DNA of 64,000 nucleotides, taken from Onishia taeanensis (GTDB lineage: Bacteria > Pseudomonadota > Gammaproteobacteria > Pseudomonadales > Halomonadaceae). The notes under the pieces are model-generated. The model was given only the letters and a program-made list of their open reading frames with translations, ran no database searches and had not been told where the DNA came from. The stretch lies in contig NZ_JABVXC010000008.1 in assembly GCF_013349955.1 (NCBI RefSeq), forward strand, positions 1-64,000, written 5' to 3'. A program made the translations under genes and the position numbers. Below, in pieces: positions 35,834 to 45,524 of this stretch; position 1 is the first letter of the stretch; the number at the start of each line of letters is the position of its first letter.

Positions 35834-35896
35834 ATGGCCGGCGCGAGCCTACTGACGCTGATCGGACATCGCCACCCTGCGCGGTGGTCTTGACTA
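35834..35896 (+). pseudogene. 5' remnant of a DUF808 (YedI) gene
   Basis: Five bases after the Kef stop, an ATG with a good AAGGA SD starts MAGASLLTLI, the near-invariant N-terminus of DUF808 membrane proteins. The expected D-D-I-A-T-L then continues only after skipping two missing bases (DIATL in another frame), and a stop follows at 35894. The remaining roughly 290 residues are absent. This is a truncated, frameshifted remnant of a gene that probably followed the antiporter in an ancestor. Confidence 0.7.
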
Positions 35897-36009
35897 AGCG
35901 CCGGCGCGGTACATGGAAAAGGTTCACAGGCAGGTGTTACCGACGCGCCTCTCAGGAGGCTGCCTTGGTTGCCTTTCGCACAGTGCGCTGCCAGCAGCGT
36001 TGGTTAGGG

Positions 36010-38343
36010 TCAGGGCAGTTGCCACCAGCCCGGCAACAGGGCCCTGACCTCGGGTCGGGCGAAGCGGTCATCCAACAGTACGACCACGCCGCGGTCCTCG
36101 GGCGTGCGAATCACCCGCCCGGCAGCCTGAATCACCTTGTTGAGGCCAGGGTACTGATAGGCGTAGTCGAAACCGCGTCCGAAGCGCGCCTCGAGCCGTT
36201 CGCGCAGGGTCTCCTGCCGTGCGCTCAGCGGTGGCAACCCCAAGGTGGCAATGAAGGCGCCGATCAGTCGGTCGCCAGGCAAATCGATGCCCTCGGCGAA
36301 GGCACCGCCCAGTACCGCAAAACCGATGCCCTGCCCGCCCGATACGAAGCGAGCGAGAAAGGCATCCCGGGCCGTTTCATCCATCCCCCTCGCCTGCCGC
36401 CAGACGGGAATCTCGCCGTGGGCCTCGCCAAAGCGTGCCACGACCGCCTCCAGATAGGCGAAGCTGCTGAAGAAGGCCAGATAGTTGCCCGGCGCACGCT
36501 GAAACTGCTCGGCGAGTGTCGCCACGATCGGCTCGATGGAGGCTTGGCGATGGGCGTAGCGGGTCGAGATATCGCGGCGAATACGCACCTCGAGCTGCTC
36601 GCCGGCGAAGGGCGAGGCCACCTCGAGGCAGGGCGTCTGCGCGGGAAGGCCTAACAGGTCACGAAAATAGTCGCCCGGCGATAGGGTCGCCGAGAACAGC
36701 ACCGCACTATGGCTCGCGGCGAAGCGCGGTGCCAGAAAGGGCGCCGGAATCAGGTTGCGCAGCGCCAGGCGAGCTCGCCCACGGCCGGTTCGGGTCAGTT
36801 CATATAGGGAGTGATCATCGAAGGACTCGGCGAGCCGGGTGAAGGCCAGCGCCTCGAAGAGAAATTCCTGCAGGGCTGGATCGACCTCACCGGGGTGCTC
36901 GGCCAGGTAGTCGGTGATCGCCGTCGCCGCCTGGCCAAGCGCCCGGAGCATCCCGCCGGGCGGTGCGGACAGTACCTGATACTCGGCATCTCGTCCTGAC
37001 TGGCCGCGCTCCTTATTGCCCTGGTTATCGCCCTTCTTATCGCCCTCCTGGTCACCCAGCGACGCCCACTGGCGGCCGAGCCGCGCCAACGGCTTGGCAA
37101 GGGCCGGCGGCGCCTGGCGGCGCAGCCCCGCCAGGCGCCGCTGGTCGAGCTCGGCGCTGTACATACCGCGCGCCCTGTCGATCAGGTTGTGGGCCTCGTC
37201 GACCAGCACCCCGACCCGCCAGTCATGGGCCTGGGTCAGCGCATGAAGCAGGGCGTGAACGTCGAAGTAGTGATTGACGTCGCCCACCACCACATCAGAC
37301 CAGCGGGCCAGTTCTTGGCCTAGGTAATAGGGGCAGACCTGGTGGGCCAGCGCCACCTCGCGCAGTGCCGCTCGGTCGAGCCGCCCGCGTTCGACGGCGG
37401 CCTGGCGCGCGGCGGGCAGGCGGTCGTAGAAGCCTCTGGCCAGCGGACAGGCATCGCCATGGCAGGCAGTGCCTGGGTACTCGCAGGCTTTATCACGGGC
37501 GATCAGCTCCAGCACCCGTAGCGCCGGGGCGCCGCCTGGCGGCTCGAGGGTGGCGTCCAAGCGCGCCAAGGCTTCCAGGGCCAGGCGCCGCCCGGGGGTC
37601 TTCATGGTCAAGAAGAAGAGTCGATCCAGCCCCTGGCGGGGCATGGCGGTGAGCATCGGAAACAGCGTGCCCAGGGTCTTGCCGATGCCGGTGGGCGCCT
37701 GGAGCAGCAGCGCCCGGGAGGTACTCGCCGCCTTGTAGACGGCCTCAGCCAGCGGCCGCTGCCCCGTGCGAAAGTCGGCGAAGGGAAAGCTAAGCTGCCT
37801 GAGTGCGACGTCACGGGCCTCACGGTGCTGTCCTTCCTGCTTGGCCCAGGCCATGTAGCGGGCGCAGTGATCCTTGAATATCGCCTCCAGCTCCACTGCC
37901 GTACGGGTCTCGTCGAGCCGGGTCTCCCGGCCGCTGCCGAGCTCCAGATAGACGAGCGACAGGGTCAGGCGCTCGAGGCCTCTTGCCCTGCACAGCAAGG
38001 CGCCATAGACGAACAGCTGGGCCCAGTGCAGGGCGCGCTGATTGTCCGCCATCCGCGCCAGGTCGCCACGGTGCGTCTTGACCTCCTCGACGCGGCCCTG
38101 GGTCGAAGCAACGCCGTCGGCGCGACCGCTGACGCACAGCACCTGGCCCGTCGCGTCGACATACTCGCCTTCAAGAGCCACCTCGGTTTCAAAGGCCGCG
38201 TCCGCCGCTCGGCGCCGCTCGGCGATCAGCTCATGGCCGGCGATGCCCTCGCTGGCAGTAGGCGACGGGGTGAAGCGATGATCGAGATCGCCGCGGCGGG
38301 CGGTGAAGTCGCACAGGGCGCGTACCGCCACCTTGAGCCTCAC
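36010..38343 (-). CDS. DinG-like FeS DNA helicase with N-terminal nuclease-like domain
   Basis: Superfamily 2 XPD/DinG-type helicase, about 777 aa. The N-terminal 170 residues look like a PD-(D/E)XK (Cas4/RecB-type) domain with D76, E87 and K89 (GRADGV...VEEVKTHR). Walker A is APTGIGKT (216-223), the DEAH box VDEAHN (DEAH 382-385). Four Cys (287, 294, 299, 337) fit an FeS cluster. Residues 430-450 are an unusual Gly/Asp/Lys/Asn-rich insert. GTG at 38343 matches the usual start (VAVRALCDFTARRGDLDHRFTPS); a TTG at 38409 is an alternative. It follows the FAN1-like gene by 58 bases. Confidence 0.82.
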   Translation of the reverse strand: MRLKVAVRALCDFTARRGDLDHRFTPSPTASEGIAGHELIAERRRAADAAFETEVALEGEYVDATGQVLCVSGRADGVASTQGRVEEVKTHRGDLARMADNQRALHWAQLFVYGALLCRARGLERLTLSLVYLELGSGRETRLDETRTAVELEAIFKDHCARYMAWAKQEGQHREARDVALRQLSFPFADFRTGQRPLAEAVYKAASTSRALLLQAPTGIGKTLGTLFPMLTAMPRQGLDRLFFLTMKTPGRRLALEALARLDATLEPPGGAPALRVLELIARDKACEYPGTACHGDACPLARGFYDRLPAARQAAVERGRLDRAALREVALAHQVCPYYLGQELARWSDVVVGDVNHYFDVHALLHALTQAHDWRVGVLVDEAHNLIDRARGMYSAELDQRRLAGLRRQAPPALAKPLARLGRQWASLGDQEGDKKGDNQGNKERGQSGRDAEYQVLSAPPGGMLRALGQAATAITDYLAEHPGEVDPALQEFLFEALAFTRLAESFDDHSLYELTRTGRGRARLALRNLIPAPFLAPRFAASHSAVLFSATLSPGDYFRDLLGLPAQTPCLEVASPFAGEQLEVRIRRDISTRYAHRQASIEPIVATLAEQFQRAPGNYLAFFSSFAYLEAVVARFGEAHGEIPVWRQARGMDETARDAFLARFVSGGQGIGFAVLGGAFAEGIDLPGDRLIGAFIATLGLPPLSARQETLRERLEARFGRGFDYAYQYPGLNKVIQAAGRVIRTPEDRGVVVLLDDRFARPEVRALLPGWWQLP

Positions 38344-38401
38344 GGTGCCGGTGCTCCCACATGGGGGCTCGAGGGCGCTTTCCTGGGCTTTTTCGTAGGG
38401 T

Positions 38402-40144
38402 TCAGCCAAGAGCGCTCTCGCTTGCTTCAACGGAGGCGTCCCAGCGCACCTCGCAGACCGCCGCCGGGACGCCCTGCTCGGCGAAGAAGGCAAGCCAGCG
38501 GCGCTGGTTGTCCTGCAGCCGGTCGCCGGGGCCCTTGACCTCGATCAGCCGGTAGCGGGGCTCAGTCTTCTCTTCCGGCGAGAACTGAATCAGGTCCGGC
38601 AGTCCCGCGCGATTGGCGCGCGGGCCCTCGAGCAGGCGCTCGAACAACACGCGAAGGTGCCGCGCCGGGATGCAGGCCAGGGCCTGCTCGAGCATCGGCG
38701 CATCGAGTACGCCCCAGTGAACGAAGGGCGAAGCCAGGCCCTGCTTCTCCTCAAAGCGCGCGCGCAGGATGTCGAGATAGCGGCCGTCCTCGAGCGTGGC
38801 GAGACAGTCATCGAAGTGCCTCCGCCGTCGGGCGACGAAGTCTTCCCGGTTAAGGTCGGCGGGCCCTGTATGGAAGGGGTGGAAGAAGGCACCGGGCAGC
38901 GGTGCAAAAATCGCCGGCCAGCACAGCAGACCAAAGAGCCCGGTGACCAGGGTGTTTTCCACATAGTGCACCGGCGCCGTCTCAGTGGTCAGGTGATCGC
39001 GCACGGCGTACTCCACTCTGCCTATTGAAGCCGGCAGGACCAGGGAGAAGCGCTCGGGCGCATGGCCACGGCGAGGCGCAGTGGGCCGTCCAAGGCGGCG
39101 AGCCAACCGGGTTTCGAGCCGCACCAGCGCCTGCGCCTCGGCGGCATCTCGCGGCGCCGTCAGCGCTTGCCGGACGGCAGCGAGGATCGCTTCGCGGTCG
39201 CTATCACTTCCCGCGCGACGCTCGGCCAAACGCAGTGCCCGCACGCGGGCCTCGGGGTGATTGGAATGCGGGTAAAGCTCGGCGGCCAGCGTACTGTCGC
39301 CCTGGCGCTCGGCCTCACGGGCGAGCCGGAACACCAGCCGGCCACGGCGCGCCTCTAGCCAGGCATTGGGCGCGCGATCGAGGGAAGCGCCGGAAGCGCC
39401 TCCGGGCAACTGCGGCCACAGCGCAGCCGGTGACTCGCCGGCCTCCAGCCGCTCACGCAGCGCTTCCAGGGCCAGGTAGGTATCGACCTCGTGACGCGCC
39501 TGGAAGGCCCGGGAATCGTCGCTGAAGGAGACCTGCTCGAAGCGCTGGTGACCAAGCTCCGCCAGCACGAATTCCGAGAAGCCCTGGCGCAGATTGCCAA
39601 AGAACATCAGCCGCAGCCGCTCGCAGAGCGCCATACAGGTCAGCTCGACCACGAGCTCTCCCGCCGGCGCGCCCCAATCGGTGAACAAGCGAGGGCCGCT
39701 CAACGCCGGGGCCAGCGCCTCCAGAAGCCGCGCCTTGCTGGCGCCTGCCGGCAGGCCCGTAGCGCGGATATCATCGCAAAGCCATTGGCGCAGCTCGCCA
39801 AGCGTTGCCAGACCGAACAACTCGGCAAGCTCGAGCCGAGGGGCATCGTCGACGAGCCCCGCCTGTATCAGGGGCGCCAGGGCCAGGCGGGTATCGCCGA
39901 TCTCGGCATAGCGCAGCTTATCGAGGCGAAAGCGGTGGCCCTTGCGCATGACCATGCGCGTGAGTAGCGAAAGCGAGGTCGACGGCAGGCGGCCAAGATG
40001 CGTAAGCGTTGCGTGTTCCTCGTCGCTCAGCAGGTCGCCGTAGCGCGCGACGACCCAGTCGAGCACGAAACGAAAATTGGTCAGGTAATAGCGCGGGTCA
40101 TCCAGAGAGGCGGTGACCGGCGCCGCCGGCGGGGAACTGTTCAT
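38402..40144 (-). CDS. FAN1-like VRR-NUC nuclease
   Basis: Structure-specific nuclease of 580 aa. The C-terminal VRR-NUC domain (about 515-565) has the full catalytic pattern PDLIQF, E-V-K in RLIEVKGPGDRLQDNQRRW. The upstream part has the FAN1-type SAP-like segment (LCDDIRATGLPAGASKARLLEAL) and TPR-like helices with EARVRALRLAERR. Length fits bacterial FAN1, a 5' flap endonuclease that unhooks interstrand crosslinks. It is the first gene of a two-gene unit with a DinG-like helicase, suggesting the two act together on crosslinks or R-loop/G4-type blocks. Confidence 0.87.
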   Translation of the reverse strand: MNSSPPAAPVTASLDDPRYYLTNFRFVLDWVVARYGDLLSDEEHATLTHLGRLPSTSLSLLTRMVMRKGHRFRLDKLRYAEIGDTRLALAPLIQAGLVDDAPRLELAELFGLATLGELRQWLCDDIRATGLPAGASKARLLEALAPALSGPRLFTDWGAPAGELVVELTCMALCERLRLMFFGNLRQGFSEFVLAELGHQRFEQVSFSDDSRAFQARHEVDTYLALEALRERLEAGESPAALWPQLPGGASGASLDRAPNAWLEARRGRLVFRLAREAERQGDSTLAAELYPHSNHPEARVRALRLAERRAGSDSDREAILAAVRQALTAPRDAAEAQALVRLETRLARRLGRPTAPRRGHAPERFSLVLPASIGRVEYAVRDHLTTETAPVHYVENTLVTGLFGLLCWPAIFAPLPGAFFHPFHTGPADLNREDFVARRRRHFDDCLATLEDGRYLDILRARFEEKQGLASPFVHWGVLDAPMLEQALACIPARHLRVLFERLLEGPRANRAGLPDLIQFSPEEKTEPRYRLIEVKGPGDRLQDNQRRWLAFFAEQGVPAAVCEVRWDASVEASESALG

Positions 40145-40188
40145 TCATCCATGCTAGCAAGGCAAGCTTGGCCGCGACCAGGCAGTTT

Positions 40189-42069
40189 TTACGGACTTCC
40201 ATCCGTGACCGAGCTATCGGGGCAACGGATCGCCCCCTGACCTTTATCACTCATCGCGGCCTTCAGGGCTTGCTGCAGGACGTCCAGCGGCATAGGGCGA
40301 TGCCATAGGAAGCCCTGCATATGCTCGATGCCAAGACCACACAGCACCGACTGCTGCTCCAGGGTTTCTATGCCCTCAGCCACCACGTCCATCTTCAGGA
40401 CTTTGCCGATGTTGGCGATACCACGAGTCACCTCTTGAGCGGTCTGGTCGACGGCCAGGTTGTCGAGGAAACTGCGGTCGATCTTGAGGATGTCCAGCGG
40501 CATCTGGCGCAGGTAGCTCAGCGACGAATAGCCAGTGCCGAAGTCATCCAAAGCACAGCGAATACCACGCCAACGCAGCTGGTGGAGAGTCCCCACGGCA
40601 TCATCGATTTGCTGAATCAGGGTCTGCTCGGTGACCTCGATGATCAGCAGGTCCCGTGCTAGCCCAGTTGCCATCAGCGCCTCTTCCACGTCGGCGACGA
40701 AACCCTGGCGATAGAACTCGCTGCCGGCGATATTGATGGTGACCGCCACCGGGCTCGGCATACCAAGGTTCCATTCCAGCGCAGCACGGCAAGCCTGGCT
40801 CAGCACCCAGCGTGTAAAGGTGCGGCAAAGCTGGGGACTCTCTTCGGTGAGGGGAATGAACTCACCGGGACTGACAAAACCAAATTCCTCGCTATGCCAG
40901 CGCGCCAAAGCCTCACAGGCCACAACCCGGCCACTGCGGCCGCTGAGGATCGGCTGATAATGCAACATCAGATCGTTGTTCTCCAGAGCCTTGAGCAGTG
41001 CCCGACTCACCTGATCGCGTCGCCTCACCTGCTGTTCAAGACTCGTATCGTAACGGCGCAGCCCCGGACCCAGTGATCCCTCCTTGGCGAGGTTGGCACG
41101 TCGTATCAACTCATGGGCACTGGCGACATCGCCTGCGAACTCGCAGACGCCGATGGCCACCAACGCCGAGCGATGGCCCTCGCCGACGGAATACGGAACG
41201 GTGACGTCTTCATGCACCCGTTGCGCCCATTGCCCGGCTTCTTCCATCGTAAGGAAGTCGGCGCGAGCCACCATCATGCGATCTCTCTCTGGCCGTGACA
41301 CTAGGCCACCCGGTCCCGCCAGGCGGCGCAGGCGCTCCGCGAAGAGCCATATCGCCTCGCTCAAGGCCTCGCGGCCGTAGGTAGTGTGAAATTCATCGAA
41401 GTGCAGGAAATGCACGGCCGCCAGCGCCCCCTTGCGGCCTTCAGCCTGCGCCGCGTCGACCAGTCGCTGGAGTTGTTCCTGACCCAGCAGTTTCTTGGGC
41501 AGTGAAGAGTCAGGGTCGTAGAATGCCTGATCAAGAAGATCGTCGCTGGCCCCGCGAAGCCGCTCGGTGATGGTGATCTCATGCTCGACCTGCTGGCCGA
41601 AGGCTCGCAGGCGCCGTATCCCTGCTTCGCAAAGCGTTCGTGGCACGGTATCCATCACGCACAGGGTGCCGACAGGCAGGCCGCCCGGACCAAACAACGC
41701 CAAACCGGCATAGAAGCGAATGCCCTCAGCCCCGGATACCAAGGGGTTGTCAGCCAGTTCGACCTCCTGAGTGGCATCCTCCACCATCAGTAGCTGCCCT
41801 TGCCCCTGGTAGAGCGTCACGTGACACAGGAAGGTGTCGCGTCGATGGCTGGTACCCGCCGGCATGCCGAACGCCGACTTGACCCACACCTGTTCGGCAT
41901 CCAGCAGGCTAACCAGGCAGATAGGCACTTCCAGTACGTCGGCGATCAACCGGGTTAGGCGGTCGAACCGCTGCTCAGCCTGGGTACCCAACAGCTTGAG
42001 GGCCTCGAGCTCGCGCAGGCGCGCTTGCTCAATGCTGGTCGTGGTGACGCCTAGGGTGGAATCGGACAA
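40189..42069 (-). CDS. GAF/degenerate GGDEF/EAL protein
   Basis: Cytoplasmic c-di-GMP protein, 626 aa. A GAF domain covers about 20-165. The GGDEF-like domain (about 185-340) is degenerate: the active-site loop reads SRPERDRM (258-265) and the DxLTGLPNR motif has become DSSLPKKLLG. The EAL domain (about 352-605) has EAL at 386-388, NxN-type INIAGSEF, and DDFGTGYSS, so it should be a phosphodiesterase. The start is TTG at 42069 with GGAG eight bases upstream. It lies alone between fan1 and the UMF1 transporter gene. Confidence 0.87.
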   Translation of the reverse strand: MSDSTLGVTTTSIEQARLRELEALKLLGTQAEQRFDRLTRLIADVLEVPICLVSLLDAEQVWVKSAFGMPAGTSHRRDTFLCHVTLYQGQGQLLMVEDATQEVELADNPLVSGAEGIRFYAGLALFGPGGLPVGTLCVMDTVPRTLCEAGIRRLRAFGQQVEHEITITERLRGASDDLLDQAFYDPDSSLPKKLLGQEQLQRLVDAAQAEGRKGALAAVHFLHFDEFHTTYGREALSEAIWLFAERLRRLAGPGGLVSRPERDRMMVARADFLTMEEAGQWAQRVHEDVTVPYSVGEGHRSALVAIGVCEFAGDVASAHELIRRANLAKEGSLGPGLRRYDTSLEQQVRRRDQVSRALLKALENNDLMLHYQPILSGRSGRVVACEALARWHSEEFGFVSPGEFIPLTEESPQLCRTFTRWVLSQACRAALEWNLGMPSPVAVTINIAGSEFYRQGFVADVEEALMATGLARDLLIIEVTEQTLIQQIDDAVGTLHQLRWRGIRCALDDFGTGYSSLSYLRQMPLDILKIDRSFLDNLAVDQTAQEVTRGIANIGKVLKMDVVAEGIETLEQQSVLCGLGIEHMQGFLWHRPMPLDVLQQALKAAMSDKGQGAIRCPDSSVTDGSP

Positions 42070-42224
42070 AGGGCTTGCTCCAGAAAATCATTCGATTGCC
42101 GGTGCAGTCTCTACCGCCTCCTTGCGAGACACTCACCAGCACCAGCTGACCGCATCGGTTGAGGGCCAGAAGCCCTGATCCGATGGAGTAGGTAAGGCGT
42201 GAGTTAAGAAGTATCGGCCGGCAG

Positions 42225-43619
42225 TCAAGATTCTTTAGTCGAAGCAAGAACCGCAAGCTCGCAGGCCTCCCATTGCTGAGCGGCGCGACACCCGCGAGCC
42301 TGATCGACGGCCAGACATATCAGAATGGCCATCACGAATAGCGCCGCGCAGAGCAAGATCGAGGCCTTCAGTCCCACTACCGACTGCAGCAGGCCCAAGC
42401 CAATGATGCCGATTACCCCGGCCAGCTTGTTGGCCAAGCCCCAGAACCCAAAGAACTCGGCGGCCTTGTGCGACGGTGACAAGAGCCCTACCAGGGCGCG
42501 GCTTGCCGACTGACTCGACCCCAGGCTGAGCCCTGCCAGACAGCCCACCACCAGGAACAGCTGCTGAGGCTGCCAGCCAAGGCCCAGATAGGTATTTGAC
42601 CAGGCGGTCAGCTCCGGCGTGGCCCAGATGGCGAGAATCGCCAGCACCCAGAGACAAAGCGTCAGCAGATAGGTGCGCTTAGCGCCGAGCCGGTCCTGAA
42701 CCACCCCGAATCCCAGAGCCCCGACGGCGGCAGTGATCTGCACGATGATGAACATCAGATTGCGCGTGGTGGTGTCCCAACCGATTACTTGAGCACCGTA
42801 GATGAAGGCGAAGGCAATGATGATGTAGACACCCGCCATCGAGAACACCAGCGAGACCAGGAAGGTACCCAGGTCACGAAAGCGCCTGAGTTCATGAAAG
42901 GTGGTACCGACCCTCGCCCAGGCGATGCCGGCATAGCCGCGCCCCGGTGGCAGGCGCTGGGGCGTGCCACGTTCCCGAAGCCACAGGAAGGTTGGAATGG
43001 CGGTGATCAGAAAGAAGCCGGCAGCGAAGGGCCCGACCCAACGGATGCGATCGAAATTCTCGGCAGTGGCCTCGCCCAGCACGACCAGCGTAAAACCGGC
43101 AGCGAACAGACCGCCGACATAGCCCAGCGCCCAGCCAAAGCCGGAAATCCGGCCCAGCGCTTCCGGCGGGCCGAGCTCCGGCAAAAAGGCCGCAATAAAG
43201 GATTCGCCCATCGAGTAGGCGTAATTGGAGAGCACGATCAACACGACGCCGAGCCATACAAACCCCGGCGCCACAAAGTAAAGCAGTGCAGTGGTGACGA
43301 CGGTGACCAGGTAGCTGACGAAAAGGAAGCGCTTCTTGGCCGCCGAGACGTCCATGGCGGCACCGCAGATAGGCCCGCTGGCCACTACCATCAGATAGCT
43401 CAGCGCCAGCGCTGCACTCCACAGCAGGTTGGCAAAGCGATAATCATCGCCATGATCGCCGACAATAACGGTAGTGAATAGCTCGCCAAACACCACCGTG
43501 ATGATCAGAAGCGTATAGGCCTGATTGGCGAAGTCGAACATCGCCCAGCCGAATACCTCCTTCCGGGATGCATAGGCCGTCGTCGCCATCGGACGCGTGG
43601 CCACGGCGGCCAAGGTCAT
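42225..43619 (-). CDS. UMF1-family MFS transporter
   Basis: Major-facilitator protein of 464 aa with about 12 hydrophobic helices, of the UMF1/Atg22-like branch (MFS_1 pfam11700 type). The N-terminal EVFGWAMFDFANQAYTLLI is diagnostic. GYVGGLFAAGFTL and SHKAAEFFGFWGLANKLAGV further support it. Atg22 exports amino acids from the yeast vacuole; bacterial substrates are mostly unknown. Its start overlaps the stop of the GGDEF gene by four bases (ATGA), so it is translated with that enzyme. Confidence 0.88.
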   Translation of the reverse strand: MTLAAVATRPMATTAYASRKEVFGWAMFDFANQAYTLLIITVVFGELFTTVIVGDHGDDYRFANLLWSAALALSYLMVVASGPICGAAMDVSAAKKRFLFVSYLVTVVTTALLYFVAPGFVWLGVVLIVLSNYAYSMGESFIAAFLPELGPPEALGRISGFGWALGYVGGLFAAGFTLVVLGEATAENFDRIRWVGPFAAGFFLITAIPTFLWLRERGTPQRLPPGRGYAGIAWARVGTTFHELRRFRDLGTFLVSLVFSMAGVYIIIAFAFIYGAQVIGWDTTTRNLMFIIVQITAAVGALGFGVVQDRLGAKRTYLLTLCLWVLAILAIWATPELTAWSNTYLGLGWQPQQLFLVVGCLAGLSLGSSQSASRALVGLLSPSHKAAEFFGFWGLANKLAGVIGIIGLGLLQSVVGLKASILLCAALFVMAILICLAVDQARGCRAAQQWEACELAVLASTKES

Positions 43620-45253
43620 GCGTCCTCCTTGCCGGACGCCGGTTCCCTGGCGACCTTAACTTGGTTGCGGCCACCGTGCTTGGCCGCATATAACGCCCGA
43701 TCGGCGCGACGCATGCACTGTTCGTGGGACACGTCTCCCTTTGCCATGGCAGAAATGCCGAAACTGGCCGTCATGCGCAGCGAGATATCGTCAAAGGGCA
43801 CTTCCAGAACCTCCAAGGCGTGACGAATACGTTCGGCGAGGGCGCACCCGCCATCTTCGCCAGTATCGGTGAGCAACAAGGCAAACTCCTCGCCGCCAAT
43901 GCGTGCCGGAATATCCAGGTTGCGACACCAATCCGTCAACACATCGGCAGTATATTGGATGACACAATCGCCGGCCGCATGACCGTGGATGTCATTGACT
44001 TTCTTGAAGTGATCGATATCGAGCAGGATCACTGCGGCGGACTGGCCATAGCGTTGATAGCGTTCGAAGGCCTGCTCCAGCTGCTGCATGAAATAACGCC
44101 GGTTCCACAGCCCGGTGAGACAATCCGTGGTCGCCAGTCGCCGCAAAGCGGCCTCGGCATCCTTGCGGTCACCTATCTCCTGGTGGATGCCGGCCATCAT
44201 CAGCGGCCGACGATCCGAGGTCCAGCGAAATACCTTGCCATGTGCCAGCACCCACACCCACTGTCCGTCTCGATGCCGCATGCGAAACTCAAGAGAATAG
44301 AACTCGTGCTTGCCATTAAAATGGGCATTCAAGCACTCGAACGCTCTGGCCAGATCATCGGGATGTACTAGCCGTTCCCAGCTAGCAAAGCTGATCGGCT
44401 CTAGTTCAGCGAGAGAATAGCCGACGATCTCCGCCCACCGTGCGTTAATCACCAGCTCGCCAGTCTGAACGTTCCATTCCCAGGACCCGGCGTGGGTGCC
44501 CTCAAGGATATTAGAGAGTCGCAGACGCTCTTCTTCGAGGGCCCGTTCCAGTACATGCCGTTCGGTGATGTCACTGATGTAGCCGTAATACAGCCTACTG
44601 CCATCGATTTGATGAGTGAGGGTGGCGTTGCCTTCATGCCAGCGCAGCCGGCCATCAGGCAGGTAATAGCGATACTGGCAGTGCCAGGGCTGCTGACTGT
44701 GAGAAGCCCGCTCGATGCTGTCCATGATATGCGGCAGGTCATCGGGATGAGCGCGAGCGAACACCGGCGATGCATCATCCTTGACCATGGAGGGAGGCAA
44801 GCCGAAGAGTTCTTCGAAGCGCTTGCTGACATAGGGAAAATGCGAGCTGCCATCAGCACGGATACGATATTGATAGATGACCCCAGGCACATGGCGCGCC
44901 AGTTGTGCGAGCAGCACGCTAGTGGCCTGTGACGATTCGAGCACCGACGGTGAAACGCACAGTCGACAACCATCAACCCAAGGGGTCAGGCGCCAGGCAA
45001 GGCGGACCGTCGCGCCAGCTTGCAACCTGGCCAAGAATGAGCAAGCCCCTGGGGTCGCCAGCGCCTCACGGCATTGCACTGCATCATCTGGATGAAGCAA
45101 GTCTGCGAATGGAGCCCCCACCAGGGTGCCATCATCACTGCCGAGTGCCGCCATGAACGCAGCGTTTGCCTCGAGTACTTGCCCCTCGGCGCCCAGCGCA
45201 CATGTCAGGTCAGTCGACTGCGCCAGCAGCGCGGCGTAATCGATCTCGCTCAT
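43616..45253 (-). CDS. PAS-PAS-PAS-GGDEF diguanylate cyclase
   Basis: Soluble signalling protein of about 545 aa with three PAS domains (about 3-110, 115-230 and 240-365) and a C-terminal GGDEF domain. The active site is GGEEF, intact, with DCLTGLWNRRYF and the metal Asp in ILLDIDHFKKVND. No membrane helix is visible. No RxxD inhibitory site stands out before the GGEEF. ATG at 45253 follows AGGCAGGA at good spacing; an ATG two codons upstream is also possible. It is coupled by ATGA to the UMF1 transporter gene. The 271 bases upstream show no clear gene. Confidence 0.88.
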   Translation of the reverse strand: MSEIDYAALLAQSTDLTCALGAEGQVLEANAAFMAALGSDDGTLVGAPFADLLHPDDAVQCREALATPGACSFLARLQAGATVRLAWRLTPWVDGCRLCVSPSVLESSQATSVLLAQLARHVPGVIYQYRIRADGSSHFPYVSKRFEELFGLPPSMVKDDASPVFARAHPDDLPHIMDSIERASHSQQPWHCQYRYYLPDGRLRWHEGNATLTHQIDGSRLYYGYISDITERHVLERALEEERLRLSNILEGTHAGSWEWNVQTGELVINARWAEIVGYSLAELEPISFASWERLVHPDDLARAFECLNAHFNGKHEFYSLEFRMRHRDGQWVWVLAHGKVFRWTSDRRPLMMAGIHQEIGDRKDAEAALRRLATTDCLTGLWNRRYFMQQLEQAFERYQRYGQSAAVILLDIDHFKKVNDIHGHAAGDCVIQYTADVLTDWCRNLDIPARIGGEEFALLLTDTGEDGGCALAERIRHALEVLEVPFDDISLRMTASFGISAMAKGDVSHEQCMRRADRALYAAKHGGRNQVKVAREPASGKEDA

Positions 45254-45524
45254 GTCCATCCTGCCTTGTTTATTATCTTCTCACTCTTGGGCACCAAGCT
45301 CTTAATGTTAACTTTTGTGAGCAACAACCCTGCATGGTGTCAGAACAAGATGGCACCACTATGACGTTCACGCCACTACGATATTCCAACAACTTAGTCG
45401 CTCCAGCCATGCGGGTGAGCCCCTCGACGATCAGCTGCCCCCGGAACTGCATGGGCAAAATGTTACGATAGGTTATTTTTGGCGACACCCCAGGGCGACG
45501 TCAGGTGCAAGGTCGACAAAAAGA

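Noticed and set aside
45273..45488. 71-codon minus-strand frame upstream of the GGDEF gene
   Set aside because: It has a GTG start with no proper SD, no family resemblance and odd composition. Listed only as part of the gap.
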